Below are positions 1 to 6,061 of a stretch of DNA of 64,000 nt, piece after piece. How positions within the stretch are numbered: position 1 is the first letter of the stretch; every line of letters begins with the position of its first letter. Location: positions 1-64,000 of the IMG/VR virus record IMGVR_UViG_3300028569_002801, one strand, 5' to 3'. Below the pieces are notes generated by a model, which searched no databases, was not told where the DNA came from, and was given only the letters and a program-made list of their open reading frames with translations. The stretch comes from a virus. The position numbers and the translations under genes were made by a program.

Positions 1-306
1 TCATAGTTCTTGAATTTGAATCATTATCCAATCTACTTCTCCTTCAGTTTGGTTTCCAATAATATCTTCCGCAATTGGTGTATTATATGTTATATCCCAA
101 TCATGTTCGTCACCATAAAGTATTGCAACTTCCCATTCACTTTCATCTGATGTATATGAACCATATCTAAAACCTTTTTTAGATGTGGGACTTGGTAACT
201 TAAACCTAACAACAGATATACCATACCCATTAGGGAAAAATAATAGTCCGTGTAACCCCTCATAGTTTGGGTGGGGTTTAAATACTATGTCTTTAAATGA
301 TTTCAT
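1..306 (-). CDS. Hypothetical protein, 101 aa
   Basis: Complete ORF with ATG at 306 and TGA at 1-3. No domain is recognised. The protein is globular-looking, without membrane segment or signal peptide, and has a Trp/Asp-rich C-terminal half (EWEVAIL, DWDITYN, VDWIMIQ). It closes a run of small minus-strand genes that starts at 760. Function unknown. Confidence 0.75.
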   Translation of the reverse strand: MKSFKDIVFKPHPNYEGLHGLLFFPNGYGISVVRFKLPSPTSKKGFRYGSYTSDESEWEVAILYGDEHDWDITYNTPIAEDIIGNQTEGEVDWIMIQIQEL

Positions 307-318
307 ATCACCAATTAA

Positions 319-471
319 TTATAAGAACGTTTTTTTGTGTTTTGTTTTTCTATTATAAAGATTCTTTGGCGTTTCAACTCTAGATACAAATCTCCCATCA
401 AAGAATCCATCCTCAACTTGATCCTTTCTTACTTGTGTTCTTTTCATCTTATGTTGATCATATGTCTTCAT
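319..471 (-). CDS. Small basic hypothetical protein, 50 aa
   Basis: Uninterrupted frame from ATG at 471 to TAA at 319. The peptide is strongly basic and ends in a Lys-rich tail (NRKTKHKKTFL). A TACCTTTG box at about 493-500, matching the Bacteroidota -7 consensus, lies upstream, but I see no good -33 TTTG. It sits tightly between two other small genes. Product unknown; coding status is inferred from packing and frame length only. Confidence 0.5.
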   Translation of the reverse strand: MKTYDQHKMKRTQVRKDQVEDGFFDGRFVSRVETPKNLYNRKTKHKKTFL

Positions 472-505
472 CTCATTTGTTTTTTACAAAGGTATAAAAT
501 ATTAT

Positions 506-760
506 TTACCACTTTCTTTTTTTCTCAAGTTTTTTGGTTTTTTGTTCTTCCATCATTGTGTGGTATTCATCTTTAGTTAACCTTTTAAACGAATCTTCAT
601 CAATATTAAAATTACTAAACCTTTTTTTAACACTTGCCTTTGCATGGATGAGGTTTTTACTCCACACAATATTAGAACCTATAACCTTATTGTTTTCAAC
701 CATATCAAAAACATATAGGAACTCACCTTCTTTATTTGTCATCAACTTTTCCATCTTCAC
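506..760 (-). CDS. Hypothetical protein, 84 aa
   Basis: ATG at 760; a second Met two codons later (754) is an equally possible start. Mixed charge, ending in a Lys-rich tail (KTKKLEKKRKW). The pattern VWSKNLIHAKASVKKRF suggests a small alpha/beta protein, but no family is recognised. Lies just 3' of tRNA-Leu in the direction of transcription. Confidence 0.65.
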   Translation of the reverse strand: MKMEKLMTNKEGEFLYVFDMVENNKVIGSNIVWSKNLIHAKASVKKRFSNFNIDEDSFKRLTKDEYHTMMEEQKTKKLEKKRKW

Positions 761-773
761 TTTTTTTTATTTG

Positions 774-854
774 TACCCCCGGAGAGACTCGAACTCTCAC
801 ACCGCTTGGCATCAGATCCTAAATCTGACGTGTCTACCATTCCACCACGGAGGC
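774..854 (-). tRNA. trnL: tRNA-Leu(UAG)
   Basis: Acceptor GCCTCCG pairs with CGGGGGT (G1-U72 and one internal wobble), discriminator A73. The anticodon loop TTTAGGA gives UAG, reading CUN leucine codons. A long variable arm fits class II tRNA-Leu, and the T-loop is canonical (GTTCGAGTC). No CCA is encoded; the 3' end reads A-CA. First member of the minus-strand tRNA array. Confidence 0.93.
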
Positions 855-861
855 ATTTATA

Positions 862-1572
862 TTACCAATTTTTAATTCTTTCTTTCAGCTCATCAAGTGT
901 TATTGAACAACTATAATTCTTTTTATTGTTTTCACTATGTAATAATAATTTACAATTTGCAGGATGTTTAATGATTTCAGGGTCAACTCCATTTATAAAA
1001 CCCTCCCTTACACTATACATATGATCCTTACTAACTCCACCTAAATTATTACCTTTATTTTTAGGACTATACCATCCATATTCATTTACAATAGTTAAAT
1101 CAAATTTTTCAACATACTGTTTTATATTAAAATCAAAAACACACAAAGGTTTATAAAATTTATAAAATTTAGTTTTACAATTATCACAAATTAATTTGTG
1201 TTTTTCAATAACCTTACTTTCCTTACAAAATCGACAAATCTTAGATTCAGTAATCTTTTCTTTTTTAGGTTTAATTAATTTTTCTCTAACTTTTTGTTTT
1301 TGTTCTTCACTAACAACTCTACCTTTATTATTAAACATTGCAGCACAAGAACTATTACAAAATTTCCTATTATGGGATATTAACCCATCAAACTCATCAC
1401 TACAATTAAGACAAGTTATTTTTTTATGGTAAACAGTTTTAATCCCTAACCTATTGGATCTATTCATAATTGATCGATATGTTACACCCATAAGGTTAGC
1501 AATAGTTTGGTATCTAACCCCTTCGTCAACTAATTTTTCCAATTCCTCGTCCTTTTCTTTCGTCCATTTCAT
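862..1572 (-). CDS. HNH-type homing endonuclease with zinc fingers, 236 aa
   Basis: The N-terminus (residues 1-45) is a helix-turn-helix resembling a SANT/Myb module (WTKEKDEELEKLVDEGV). Two Cys-pair zinc fingers follow (CLNCSDEF with KFCNSSCA, then ICRFC with LICDNC). The C-terminus has an HNH-like core with an Asp-His pair (SKDHMYSVREG) and later Asn and His (HPANCKLLLHSENNKKNY). Such free-standing endonucleases nick phage DNA and promote their own spread. It lies between tRNA-Leu and tRNA-Cys. A TATTTAT motif at 1577-1583 sits just upstream of the ATG. Confidence 0.8.
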   Translation of the reverse strand: MKWTKEKDEELEKLVDEGVRYQTIANLMGVTYRSIMNRSNRLGIKTVYHKKITCLNCSDEFDGLISHNRKFCNSSCAAMFNNKGRVVSEEQKQKVREKLIKPKKEKITESKICRFCKESKVIEKHKLICDNCKTKFYKFYKPLCVFDFNIKQYVEKFDLTIVNEYGWYSPKNKGNNLGGVSKDHMYSVREGFINGVDPEIIKHPANCKLLLHSENNKKNYSCSITLDELKERIKNW

Positions 1573-1626
1573 ATAAATAAATATTACAAAAAAGAGTTTA
1601 TAACGAATTTTGAACCTATTTTTTTG

Positions 1627-1711
1627 AGTAAGTGGTCAGATTTGAACTGACGTGATACTTTCGTATACCGGTTTTGCAGACCGGCGGTTTCAACCACTCA
1701 CCCACACTTAC
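1627..1711 (-). tRNA. trnC: tRNA-Cys(GCA) with a class II (long) variable arm
   Basis: Acceptor GTAAGTG/CACTTAC (7 bp). The anticodon loop CTGCAAA between CCGGT and ACCGG gives GCA (Cys). Discriminator U73 agrees with cysteine identity. The variable region is about 16 nt and folds into ATAC-GAAA-GTAT, as in class II tRNAs, and the D-arm (GGTGAGTGGTTGAAACC) looks serine-like. T-loop TTCAAAT. The long arm is unusual for cysteine tRNA. Confidence 0.88.
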
Positions 1712-1716
1712 ATATT

Positions 1717-2172
1717 TTAACGGCAGTGGTGATCTGCCGCTCTTGTTGCAATTTGATTGTCAGGTTTAATATTTGCTTTGTAACCTAACGACGTTGCCCA
1801 CCCAACAACGGGAGGAACTAGTTTTGAACTGTAATGTTTTTCTTCGCAGTTATAATCCAAATCTATTTCAACCTTAACTTTTACTTTTTGAGTTAACCAT
1901 TCGGCAACCTCAATTGAATAATCAGCTTCATTCCATAATCGTGTCCACTTATCTTTAATCTTCTTAACCTTTTGTTTATGAAGGATGTAGTGGACACCAC
2001 GATTTCCATACCTGTAAGCAATTACCGTAACGTATACGGTACTTCTTCTGTGGTTTTGTGAATCTGTACCGATGTGTATCTCAACCCAAGGACATTCCTT
2101 TAAAACGTCTAAGGTGTGATTTACCACATCAGGAACCGTATCACCATTAACCGTTCTAAATACTCTGTTCAT
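1717..2172 (-). CDS. YkuK/DUF458-like RNase H-fold protein, 151 aa
   Basis: Resembles the YkuK (DUF458) family of predicted RNase H-like nucleases. The first strand carries an acidic IHIGTDSQ motif (about residues 32-39). A central strand has VEIDLDYN, and the C-terminal end (NQIATRAADHHCR) matches the family's conserved closing motif. The molecular role is not established for the family; nucleic-acid processing is an inference from the fold. It lies between tRNA-Cys and tRNA-Phe, so a link to RNA processing is possible but unproven. Confidence 0.7.
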   Translation of the reverse strand: MNRVFRTVNGDTVPDVVNHTLDVLKECPWVEIHIGTDSQNHRRSTVYVTVIAYRYGNRGVHYILHKQKVKKIKDKWTRLWNEADYSIEVAEWLTQKVKVKVEIDLDYNCEEKHYSSKLVPPVVGWATSLGYKANIKPDNQIATRAADHHCR

Positions 2173-2188
2173 TGTTTCTATTTTTTTG

Positions 2189-2261
2189 TGGACAGAGAGG
2201 GTTTCGAACCCCCGACTCCAAGAGCTTCAATCCTGAGCTCTACCAACTGAGCTACCTATCC
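2189..2261 (-). tRNA. trnF: tRNA-Phe(GAA)
   Basis: Acceptor GGATAGG pairs with TCTGTCC, D-arm GCTCAGTTGGTAGAGC. The anticodon loop TTGAAGC gives GAA. T-arm GGGGGTTCGAAACCCTC, discriminator A. Its 5' end abuts the stop codon of the preceding gene (2262), so both are probably cut from one transcript. Confidence 0.95.
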
Positions 2262-2756
2262 TTATTTAACTTCAAACGCATGTAGTAATATACGTTTTTT
2301 CTTGGTTGAGTCCTCGTGGTTACCGATTACCACACCATCTTTGATTGTGAAGGCGTGACGACTAACTAACATAAAGAATGTCCCAACAGGGTTTTGTTTT
2401 GCAAATGTACCAACAGTCATTTTACGTTTAACTCTTTCACCATTTACTTTAACCTCGTACTCCAAAGTTCGTCTGTTGTTATTATTTACTTTACCAACAC
2501 ACTTAACTTTTTTGTAGTTTACTTGACTTCTATTTTCTGCAAGTTTAGTCATTTTATCTACAGTACCATAAGTACCGTTACGATCTCTACGATAAAAATT
2601 TTCTCTAACGTATTTGTGAGCGTAATCGTAAGATACATCAAAACAAGATGCAAATGCTCTTACAACACAATCGTTGGTTTCATTTTTTGCGATTGCAGAT
2701 TCTTCATAACCTTTAATGGCTTTTCCTGTAGTACAATATGGTAGTGCGTCTTTCAT
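2262..2756 (-). CDS. Possible papain-like cysteine peptidase-fold protein, 164 aa
   Basis: The start at 2756 is chosen because a host-type promoter lies immediately upstream (2761-2791). The frame stays open to 2921, but that extension runs through tRNA-Trp. An N-terminal NDCVVRAFA motif (Cys at about residue 29) and a C-terminal SRHAFTIKDGVVIGN (His and Asn) are arranged like the Cys-His-Asn triad of papain or C39-type folds. This is recognised by pattern only, and catalytic activity is not shown. The nearby tRNAs suggest expression early or throughout infection. Confidence 0.7.
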   Translation of the reverse strand: MKDALPYCTTGKAIKGYEESAIAKNETNDCVVRAFASCFDVSYDYAHKYVRENFYRRDRNGTYGTVDKMTKLAENRSQVNYKKVKCVGKVNNNNRRTLEYEVKVNGERVKRKMTVGTFAKQNPVGTFFMLVSRHAFTIKDGVVIGNHEDSTKKKRILLHAFEVK

Positions 2757-2760
2757 ACTG

Positions 2761-2791
2761 TAAAGATACGAAATCTTTTTTAATTGGCAAA
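2761..2791 (-). promoter_or_regulatory. Bacteroidota-type promoter for the 2262-2756 gene
   Basis: On the minus strand TTTG (2788-2791) is followed after 19 nt by TATCTTTA (2761-2768). This has one mismatch to the Bacteroidota TTTG-N19/20-TAnnTTTG consensus. The ATG begins only about 4 nt downstream, so a leaderless or very short-leader mRNA is expected. Confidence 0.65.
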
Positions 2792-2803
2792 ATTTAATTT
2801 TAG

Positions 2804-2874
2804 CACATGGTGTTAGAATCGAACTAACCCGTCGAGGTTTTGGAAACCTGACCGACACCTTGTCTGTACCATGT
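2804..2874 (-). tRNA. trnW: tRNA-Trp(CCA)
   Basis: Acceptor ACATGGT/ACCATGT, discriminator G73 as expected for tryptophan. The anticodon loop TTCCAAA gives CCA. The anticodon stem CAGGT/ACCTC has a C-C mismatch at 27-43. T-loop TTCGATT. Confidence 0.9.
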
Positions 2875-2912
2875 AAATTGCCCGACCTATCTCGGGACCG
2901 ACATCGGATCCG

Positions 2913-2985
2913 TACCCCCACAGAGATTCAAACTCCGATCTTTCCCTTAGAAGGGGAACGTCCTGTTCAGTTGGACGATGGGGGC
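2913..2985 (-). tRNA. trnR: tRNA-Arg(UCU), copy 1
   Basis: Acceptor GCCCCCA/TGGGGGT. Anticodon stem TTCCC/GGGAA with loop CTTCTAA gives UCU. T-loop TTTGAAT, discriminator A. A second UCU arginine tRNA of different sequence lies at 5982-6055, so the two are not a recent duplication. Confidence 0.92.
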
Positions 2986-3167
2986 AAATAAAAGATGATA
3001 AATGACTTTATCAGGAATCTGGGGTTCGTATCACTACGATGCTTCACACACCATTAGAGAGTCGGGTTATTACATCAATACAATTAAGATTGAATACCTA
3101 TCCTTAGTGTGTACCCTTACGACACGTCTCTCCACGTCTGTCATTCTACGTTTTGTATCATCTTTTG
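2986..3167. other. 182-nt intergenic stretch within the tRNA array
   Basis: No tRNA cloverleaf or convincing ORF was found. A 24-codon minus-strand frame ending at 3070 is the only open frame and has no supporting context. The spacer is somewhat GC-richer than coding parts of the window, so a structured precursor or degraded tRNA sequence is possible. Confidence 0.4.
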
Positions 3168-3240
3168 TACCCTCAAAGAGATTCAAACTCCTATCTCCCG
3201 ATCCGTAGTCGGGTGTTCTCTTCAGTTGAACTATGTGGGT
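3168..3240 (-). tRNA. trnR: tRNA-Arg(ACG)
   Basis: Acceptor ACCCACA/TGAGGGT with an A-A mismatch at 5-68. D-arm GTTC...GAAC. Anticodon stem CCCGA/TCGGG with loop CTACGGA gives ACG, which would need A34-to-inosine editing by the host. T-loop TTTGAAT, discriminator A. Confidence 0.85.
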
Positions 3241-3375
3241 AATTAAAGAATTTTGGTCAACCACTCGCATCCCACCAATCTCTTGTATCAAACTTTTTGT
3301 AGTCCAAACGATTATATCTCCTACGACTCATTCTCAACTCACTTGCCTAAGCCTTGTCCGTTGTAAATTCTTTTG

Positions 3376-3449
3376 TGTGTATGACAGGTTACGATCCTGC
3401 GACCTCTTGAACCACAATCAAGCACTCTGCCAACTGAGCTACATACACC
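3376..3449 (-). tRNA. trnH: tRNA-His(GUG)
   Basis: Acceptor GTGTATG/CATACAC with an encoded extra G at the 5' end (position -1), the hallmark of histidine tRNAs. Position 73 is A rather than the usual C. Anticodon stem CTTGA/TCAAG with loop TTGTGGT gives GUG. The T-loop ATCGTAA is atypical, with A54 and T58 in place of T54 and A58. Confidence 0.88.
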
Positions 3450-3455
3450 ATGTTG

Positions 3456-3523
3456 TCCCGTATGTTGGACTTGAACCAACCTCAAGTCGGATATGAGCCA
3501 ACTTTGATCCCTGATCATACGGG
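3456..3523 (-). tRNA. tRNA with CAU anticodon (Met or lysidine-type Ile), short D-arm
   Basis: Acceptor CCCGTAT/ATACGGG. Anticodon stem GTTGG/CCGAC with loop CTCATAT gives CAU. T-arm GTTGGTTCAAGTCCAAC, discriminator A. Total length is only 68 nt, with 14 nt between acceptor and anticodon stem. The D-region reads GATC-AGG-GATC. C1-G72 argues against an initiator tRNA. Whether it reads AUG, or AUA after lysidine modification, cannot be told. Confidence 0.75.
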
Positions 3524-3529
3524 TTATTG

Positions 3530-3613
3530 CGGAAGATATTGGAATCGAACCAAATACCCGAAGGTACATCTCGCTTAGCAGGCGGACCCCATCCCCATCA
3601 GGGTTTATCTTCC
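3530..3613 (-). tRNA. trnS: tRNA-Ser(GCU)
   Basis: Acceptor GGAAGAT/ATCTTCC, discriminator G73 (serine). D-stem ACCC/GGGT, anticodon loop CTGCTAA giving GCU. Long variable arm with a GTACC-TTC-GGGTA-type hairpin. T-loop TTCGATT. One C-A mismatch in the anticodon stem. Confidence 0.9.
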
Positions 3614-3618
3614 AAAGA

Positions 3619-3654
3619 GCGTAGTGGGACTGCAGTTCCCCAAGGCTCCTACGC
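3619..3654. other. Stable hairpin between two tRNA genes
   Basis: GCGTAG (3619-3624) pairs with CTACGC (3649-3654), enclosing a second stem GGGA/TCCC around CTGCAGT. No T-run follows, so it is not an intrinsic terminator. It may be a processing signal or the remnant of a deleted tRNA. Confidence 0.45.
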
Positions 3655-3670
3655 AAGTTACTCCTCTTTG

Positions 3671-3747
3671 TCGGCACAGTAGGAATTGAACCTACATGAA
3701 ACCAATTAACCTTTCAACCGCGTATCAGGCGGAGGGTATATGTGCCG
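3671..3747 (-). tRNA. Atypical tRNA-like gene (best anticodon GAU), D-arm not recognisable
   Basis: Acceptor CGGCACA/TGTGCCG is perfect and the T-arm GTAGG-TTCAATT-CCTAC is canonical, discriminator A. The only good anticodon arm is CCGC-CTGATAC-GCGG (GAU). This leaves just 7 nt for the D-region and a 21-nt variable region with a TGAAA/TTTCA stem. It could be a degenerate tRNA or a genuine noncanonical one; identity is uncertain. Confidence 0.55.
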
Positions 3748-3909
3748 TGGTGCGTATTTAGGAGTATTTCTTAACCACCCCCTCAGCTCGCCAGCGTCTC
3801 GGTGGTCGATACTTTAGTCGTGATGAACCCATCTGTCACTTCTTACTAGATTCTTGTGGTCTACTTACTCGAGACGTTACCACTGGGGAACCCAACATTG
3901 TATCTTTGG
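3748..3909. other. 162-nt gap in the tRNA array, no gene recognised
   Basis: Neither strand shows a T-loop consensus or a convincing ORF; the best frame is 24 codons, about 3775-3849 on the minus strand. GC content is visibly above the window average, so a structured RNA or decayed tRNA genes are possible. Confidence 0.4.
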
Positions 3910-3984
3910 CGGGTCAGGTAGGGCTCGAACCTACTATCCCTCGCTTAACAGGAGAAAGCTTATAACCACTTAAGCTTCTGGTCC
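3910..3984 (-). tRNA. trnN: tRNA-Asn(GUU)
   Basis: The anticodon loop CTGTTAA gives GUU, discriminator G73 is followed by an encoded CCA (3907-3909). D-arm AGCTT...AAGCT with GG in the loop, T-arm GTAGG-TTCGAGC-CCTAC. The acceptor GGACCAG against CTGACCC has two adjacent mismatches in the middle, and the anticodon stem has one, so function may be reduced. Confidence 0.8.
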
Positions 3985-4045
3985 AATACTTGAACGTGTT
4001 ACCTAATTACACTAAGGGAGGACTCGAACCGACATTTTTCACTCG

Positions 4046-4126
4046 TGGGAGAGAAGGGACTCGAACCCCCAAGGCTTTCGCGACAGATTTACAGTCTGCT
4101 GAGCCAACCAATTGCTCAACTCTCCC
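4046..4126 (-). tRNA. trnY: tRNA-Tyr(GUA)
   Basis: Acceptor GGGAGAG/CTCTCCC. Anticodon stem GCAGA/TCTGT with loop CTGTAAA gives GUA. Class II variable arm (CGCGAAAGC region), T-loop TTCGAGT, discriminator A73. Confidence 0.95.
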
Positions 4127-4188
4127 AAAAATCTAATTCTATGATTCCGTCGTCACATAAGGACTATGAATTAGTAACGGTCTCCTCG

Positions 4189-4262
4189 TACACCCTACAG
4201 GATTCGAACCTGTGACCTGTTGTATGTAAGACAACCGCTACTACCAACTGAGCTAAGAGTGC
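4189..4262 (-). tRNA. trnV: tRNA-Val(UAC)
   Basis: Acceptor GCACTCT/AGGGTGT including wobble pairs, D-arm AGCTCAGTTGGTAGT. Anticodon stem GTTGT/ACAAC with loop CTTACAT gives UAC. T-arm ACAGG-TTCGAAT-CCTGT, discriminator A. Confidence 0.93.
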
Positions 4263-4328
4263 TTATTTTAGTTTTTCTTTACGAATATAACCATTTTTTG
4301 GTATAAATCGCTCAGTTTTACTAAATTT

Positions 4329-4961
4329 TTAATCCTTCAAATTTTGGTATTCTTTTTTTAACTTGTGACATCTATTATAATTTCCCCCTTTAGCCGCTAA
4401 ACCAACTTCTATTAATGCTTGTCTCATATTCCAATTATGTATTAATAAGACATTTAAAAGTTTTTCATCTGAAATTTTATTTCTAAGTTGTTTTGTTTTA
4501 TTTCTACCCCTCCATGTGTCAGTCAATGCGTGACAATTTGGGCAAAGTAACTCTAAATTTTCTCTTTGGTTATTAAAGTGATTTCCGTCCTTATGTTCTA
4601 ACTCTAATGGAATTTCAACCCCCATCCAAGTTTTTAATTCACATTTATTACATGAACCATCTTGTTCATAGTAAATCCTTTTTTTTAGTGATTCGAATTT
4701 TAAATCTTCATATTTTGAATTGATAATTTTTATCTTATCGTTTTCTTTTCTTTTTTCCGCGATTTGGTTCCAAAAACCATCAGGTCTTTTTCTATTTGCT
4801 TCTTTAACTTTTTCAGAATTTTTGTTTGATTTAGATTTTTTTTCCTTATCTTTTTCTGACCACACCCTACTATTACGGCACATTAAAGAACAATAACTAA
4901 TCAAACCTTTTTTTGGTTCAAACTCTTTTTGACATTTAATACAATTTTTCATAATTCCCAT
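4329..4961 (-). CDS. HNH endonuclease with N-terminal zinc finger, 210 aa
   Basis: The N-terminus has a Cys4 finger (CIKCQKEF with YCSLMC, about residues 7-30). The central HNH core shows ELEHKDGNHFNN (His and Asn) followed by LCPNCHAL (second metal-binding Cys pair and the catalytic-region His). The linker is Lys/Glu-rich. Like the 862-1572 gene, it is a free-standing homing-type nuclease in the tRNA array. ATG at 4961; a second Met at 4952 is also possible. A TATTTAT motif lies at 4968-4974. Confidence 0.85.
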   Translation of the reverse strand: MGIMKNCIKCQKEFEPKKGLISYCSLMCRNSRVWSEKDKEKKSKSNKNSEKVKEANRKRPDGFWNQIAEKRKENDKIKIINSKYEDLKFESLKKRIYYEQDGSCNKCELKTWMGVEIPLELEHKDGNHFNNQRENLELLCPNCHALTDTWRGRNKTKQLRNKISDEKLLNVLLIHNWNMRQALIEVGLAAKGGNYNRCHKLKKEYQNLKD

Positions 4962-5024
4962 TTATTAATAAATATCAAGTCGAACCTAAAAAACACATAA
5001 AACTTAAAAAATACTTAAAATTTG

Positions 5025-5095
5025 TTCCCCCGGACGGTAACGCTCCGACTTCTTTCCGTTAAAAGCGGAAAGCTTCACTTTAAAGCTTCGAGGGA
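5025..5095 (-). tRNA. trnK: tRNA-Lys(UUU)
   Basis: Acceptor TCCCTCG/CGGGGGA, discriminator A. Anticodon stem TTCCG/CGGAA with loop CTTTTAA gives UUU. The T-loop is AGCGTTA instead of the TTCRANY form, and the T-stem has one T-T mismatch. The A54/T58 pattern is shared with tRNA-His at 3376-3449. Confidence 0.85.
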
Positions 5096-5167
5096 TTCTA
5101 TTTACGACTCTTGTCATACTTGTCACTTTCCATGATACTTGTTTTTTATTTGTTTATTTATTTATAG

Positions 5168-5240
5168 TAGGGTAGACCGGACTCGAACCGACATCGTCCA
5201 CGTCCCAAACGTGGTGACTTACCAATTAGTCAACTACCCT
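5168..5240 (-). tRNA. trnP: tRNA-Pro(UGG)
   Basis: Acceptor AGGGTAG/CTACCCT. Anticodon stem CCACG/CGTGG with loop TTTGGGA gives UGG. T-loop TTCGAGT, discriminator A. Confidence 0.94.
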
Positions 5241-5310
5241 AGTTAAAAAATCAATACCCTGACTCCTTTCGAACTTTGAGGATTCGTATCATTCATTCTG
5301 TATTGATTCG

Positions 5311-5396
5311 AGGAGAGAGCGGGATTCGAACCCGCGGAACCGTGAAGTTCTCCGGTTTTCAAGACCGGTGCAATAAACCAACTCTACCATCTCTCC
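5311..5396 (-). tRNA. trnS: tRNA-Ser(UGA)
   Basis: Acceptor GGAGAGA/TCTCTCC. Anticodon stem CCGGT/ACCGG with loop CTTGAAA gives UGA. Long variable arm (GAACTTCACGGTTC) as in class II serine tRNAs, T-arm GCGGG-TTCGAAT-CCCGC. Position 73 is U rather than the usual G. Confidence 0.93.
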
Positions 5397-5402
5397 TTAT
5401 TG

Positions 5403-5473
5403 TTGTTCCCCAAGGACTCGAACCCCAATTCCACGGACCAAAACCGCGTGTCCTTCCATTAGACGAGGGAACA
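5403..5473 (-). tRNA. trnQ: tRNA-Gln(UUG)
   Basis: Acceptor TGTTCCC/GGGAACA, with the U1-A72 pair typical of glutamine tRNAs. The anticodon loop TTTTGGT gives UUG. T-loop TTCGAGT, discriminator A followed by CA. Confidence 0.92.
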
Positions 5474-5509
5474 AAATAAAGCCAATATTTCAAAGAACTT
5501 TTTCTTTTG

Positions 5510-5582
5510 AGGTTCCTGTCAGGTTCGAACTGACGACTCCGGGTTACAAAGCCGGGGTATTACCAAACTATACTAAGGAACC
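5510..5582 (-). tRNA. trnT: tRNA-Thr(UGU)
   Basis: Acceptor GGTTCCT/AGGAACC. The anticodon loop TTTGTAA gives UGU. The stem CCGGC/CCCGG has a C-C mismatch next to the loop. T-arm GTCAG-TTCGAAC-CTGAC, discriminator U. Confidence 0.9.
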
Positions 5583-5595
5583 GAATTTTTGGGTA

Positions 5596-5626
5596 TAAAA
5601 AAACCCGAACTGTTTTGAGTTCGGGT
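5596..5626 (-). terminator. Intrinsic terminator, minus strand
   Basis: Hairpin ACCCGAACT (loop CAAAAC) AGTTCGGGT followed on the minus strand by a run of seven T. It lies between the 5661-5771 small gene and the main tRNA array, so the array downstream must start from its own promoter or from read-through. Confidence 0.8.
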
Positions 5627-5660
5627 CTTATATTTCTTTTATATTTTTAGTTAATCTTTA

Positions 5661-5771
5661 TCAACTCATAAATGAAAATGCCCTAATATGCGACTTAAGC
5701 GTACGATACACGTTAAACGACCACTGAATGCTCGGGTTACAAATGTTCATATGTCTATTAGTTGTTTTCAT
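5661..5771 (-). CDS. Small basic hypothetical protein, 36 aa
   Basis: ATG at 5771, TGA at 5661. A TATTTAT motif (5778-5784) ends about 6 nt before the ATG. The terminator at 5596-5626 follows. These flanking signals support a real, separately expressed small gene. Product unknown. Confidence 0.5.
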   Translation of the reverse strand: MKTTNRHMNICNPSIQWSFNVYRTLKSHIRAFSFMS

Positions 5772-5821
5772 CTTGTTATAAATATATCGTTGTTTCTAAA
5801 AGTTTTAATTCTTGTACGAAT

Positions 5822-5968
5822 TTAGTTGTTTTTTTCTATTTGACAAGTGTTTTTGTCATTTATTTTTAAATATTCTTCTTCTTGTTCTTCCTCCAACCTA
5901 CGTAAAAACACGTAGTAATCTTCAGAGTTTATGAACTCATTGTGTATTAATTCTAAAATTTCTTCCAT
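5822..5968 (-). CDS. Small acidic hypothetical protein, 48 aa
   Basis: ATG at 5968, TAA at 5822. Predicted helical, with an acidic central run (RRLEEEQEEEYLK). Lies 13 nt beyond tRNA-Arg(UCU) copy 2 in the direction of transcription. No family recognised. Confidence 0.6.
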   Translation of the reverse strand: MEEILELIHNEFINSEDYYVFLRRLEEEQEEEYLKINDKNTCQIEKNN

Positions 5969-5981
5969 AAAATTGTGTTAG

Positions 5982-6055
5982 TGATCCCGAATGGATTCGA
6001 ACCATTGACCTACTCATTAGAAGTGAGTTGCTCTATCCAACTGAGCTACGGAACC
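5982..6055 (-). tRNA. trnR: tRNA-Arg(UCU), copy 2
   Basis: Acceptor GGTTCCG/CGGGATC, D-arm GCTCAGTTGGATAGAGC. Anticodon stem ACTCA/TGAGT with loop CTTCTAA gives UCU. T-arm AATGG-TTCGAAT-CCATT, discriminator A. Most canonical member of the array. Confidence 0.95.
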
Positions 6056-6061
6056 ATATTA

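Noticed and set aside
2757-2921. N-terminal extension of the 2262 gene
   Set aside because: It crosses tRNA-Trp and the host-type promoter; the Met at 2756 fits better.
3339-3677. 112-codon minus-strand ORF
   Set aside because: It runs straight through tRNA-His, the CAU tRNA and tRNA-Ser and has no phage-protein character.
5276-5479. Plus-strand ORF across tRNA-Ser and tRNA-Gln
   Set aside because: Antisense to two well-formed tRNAs.
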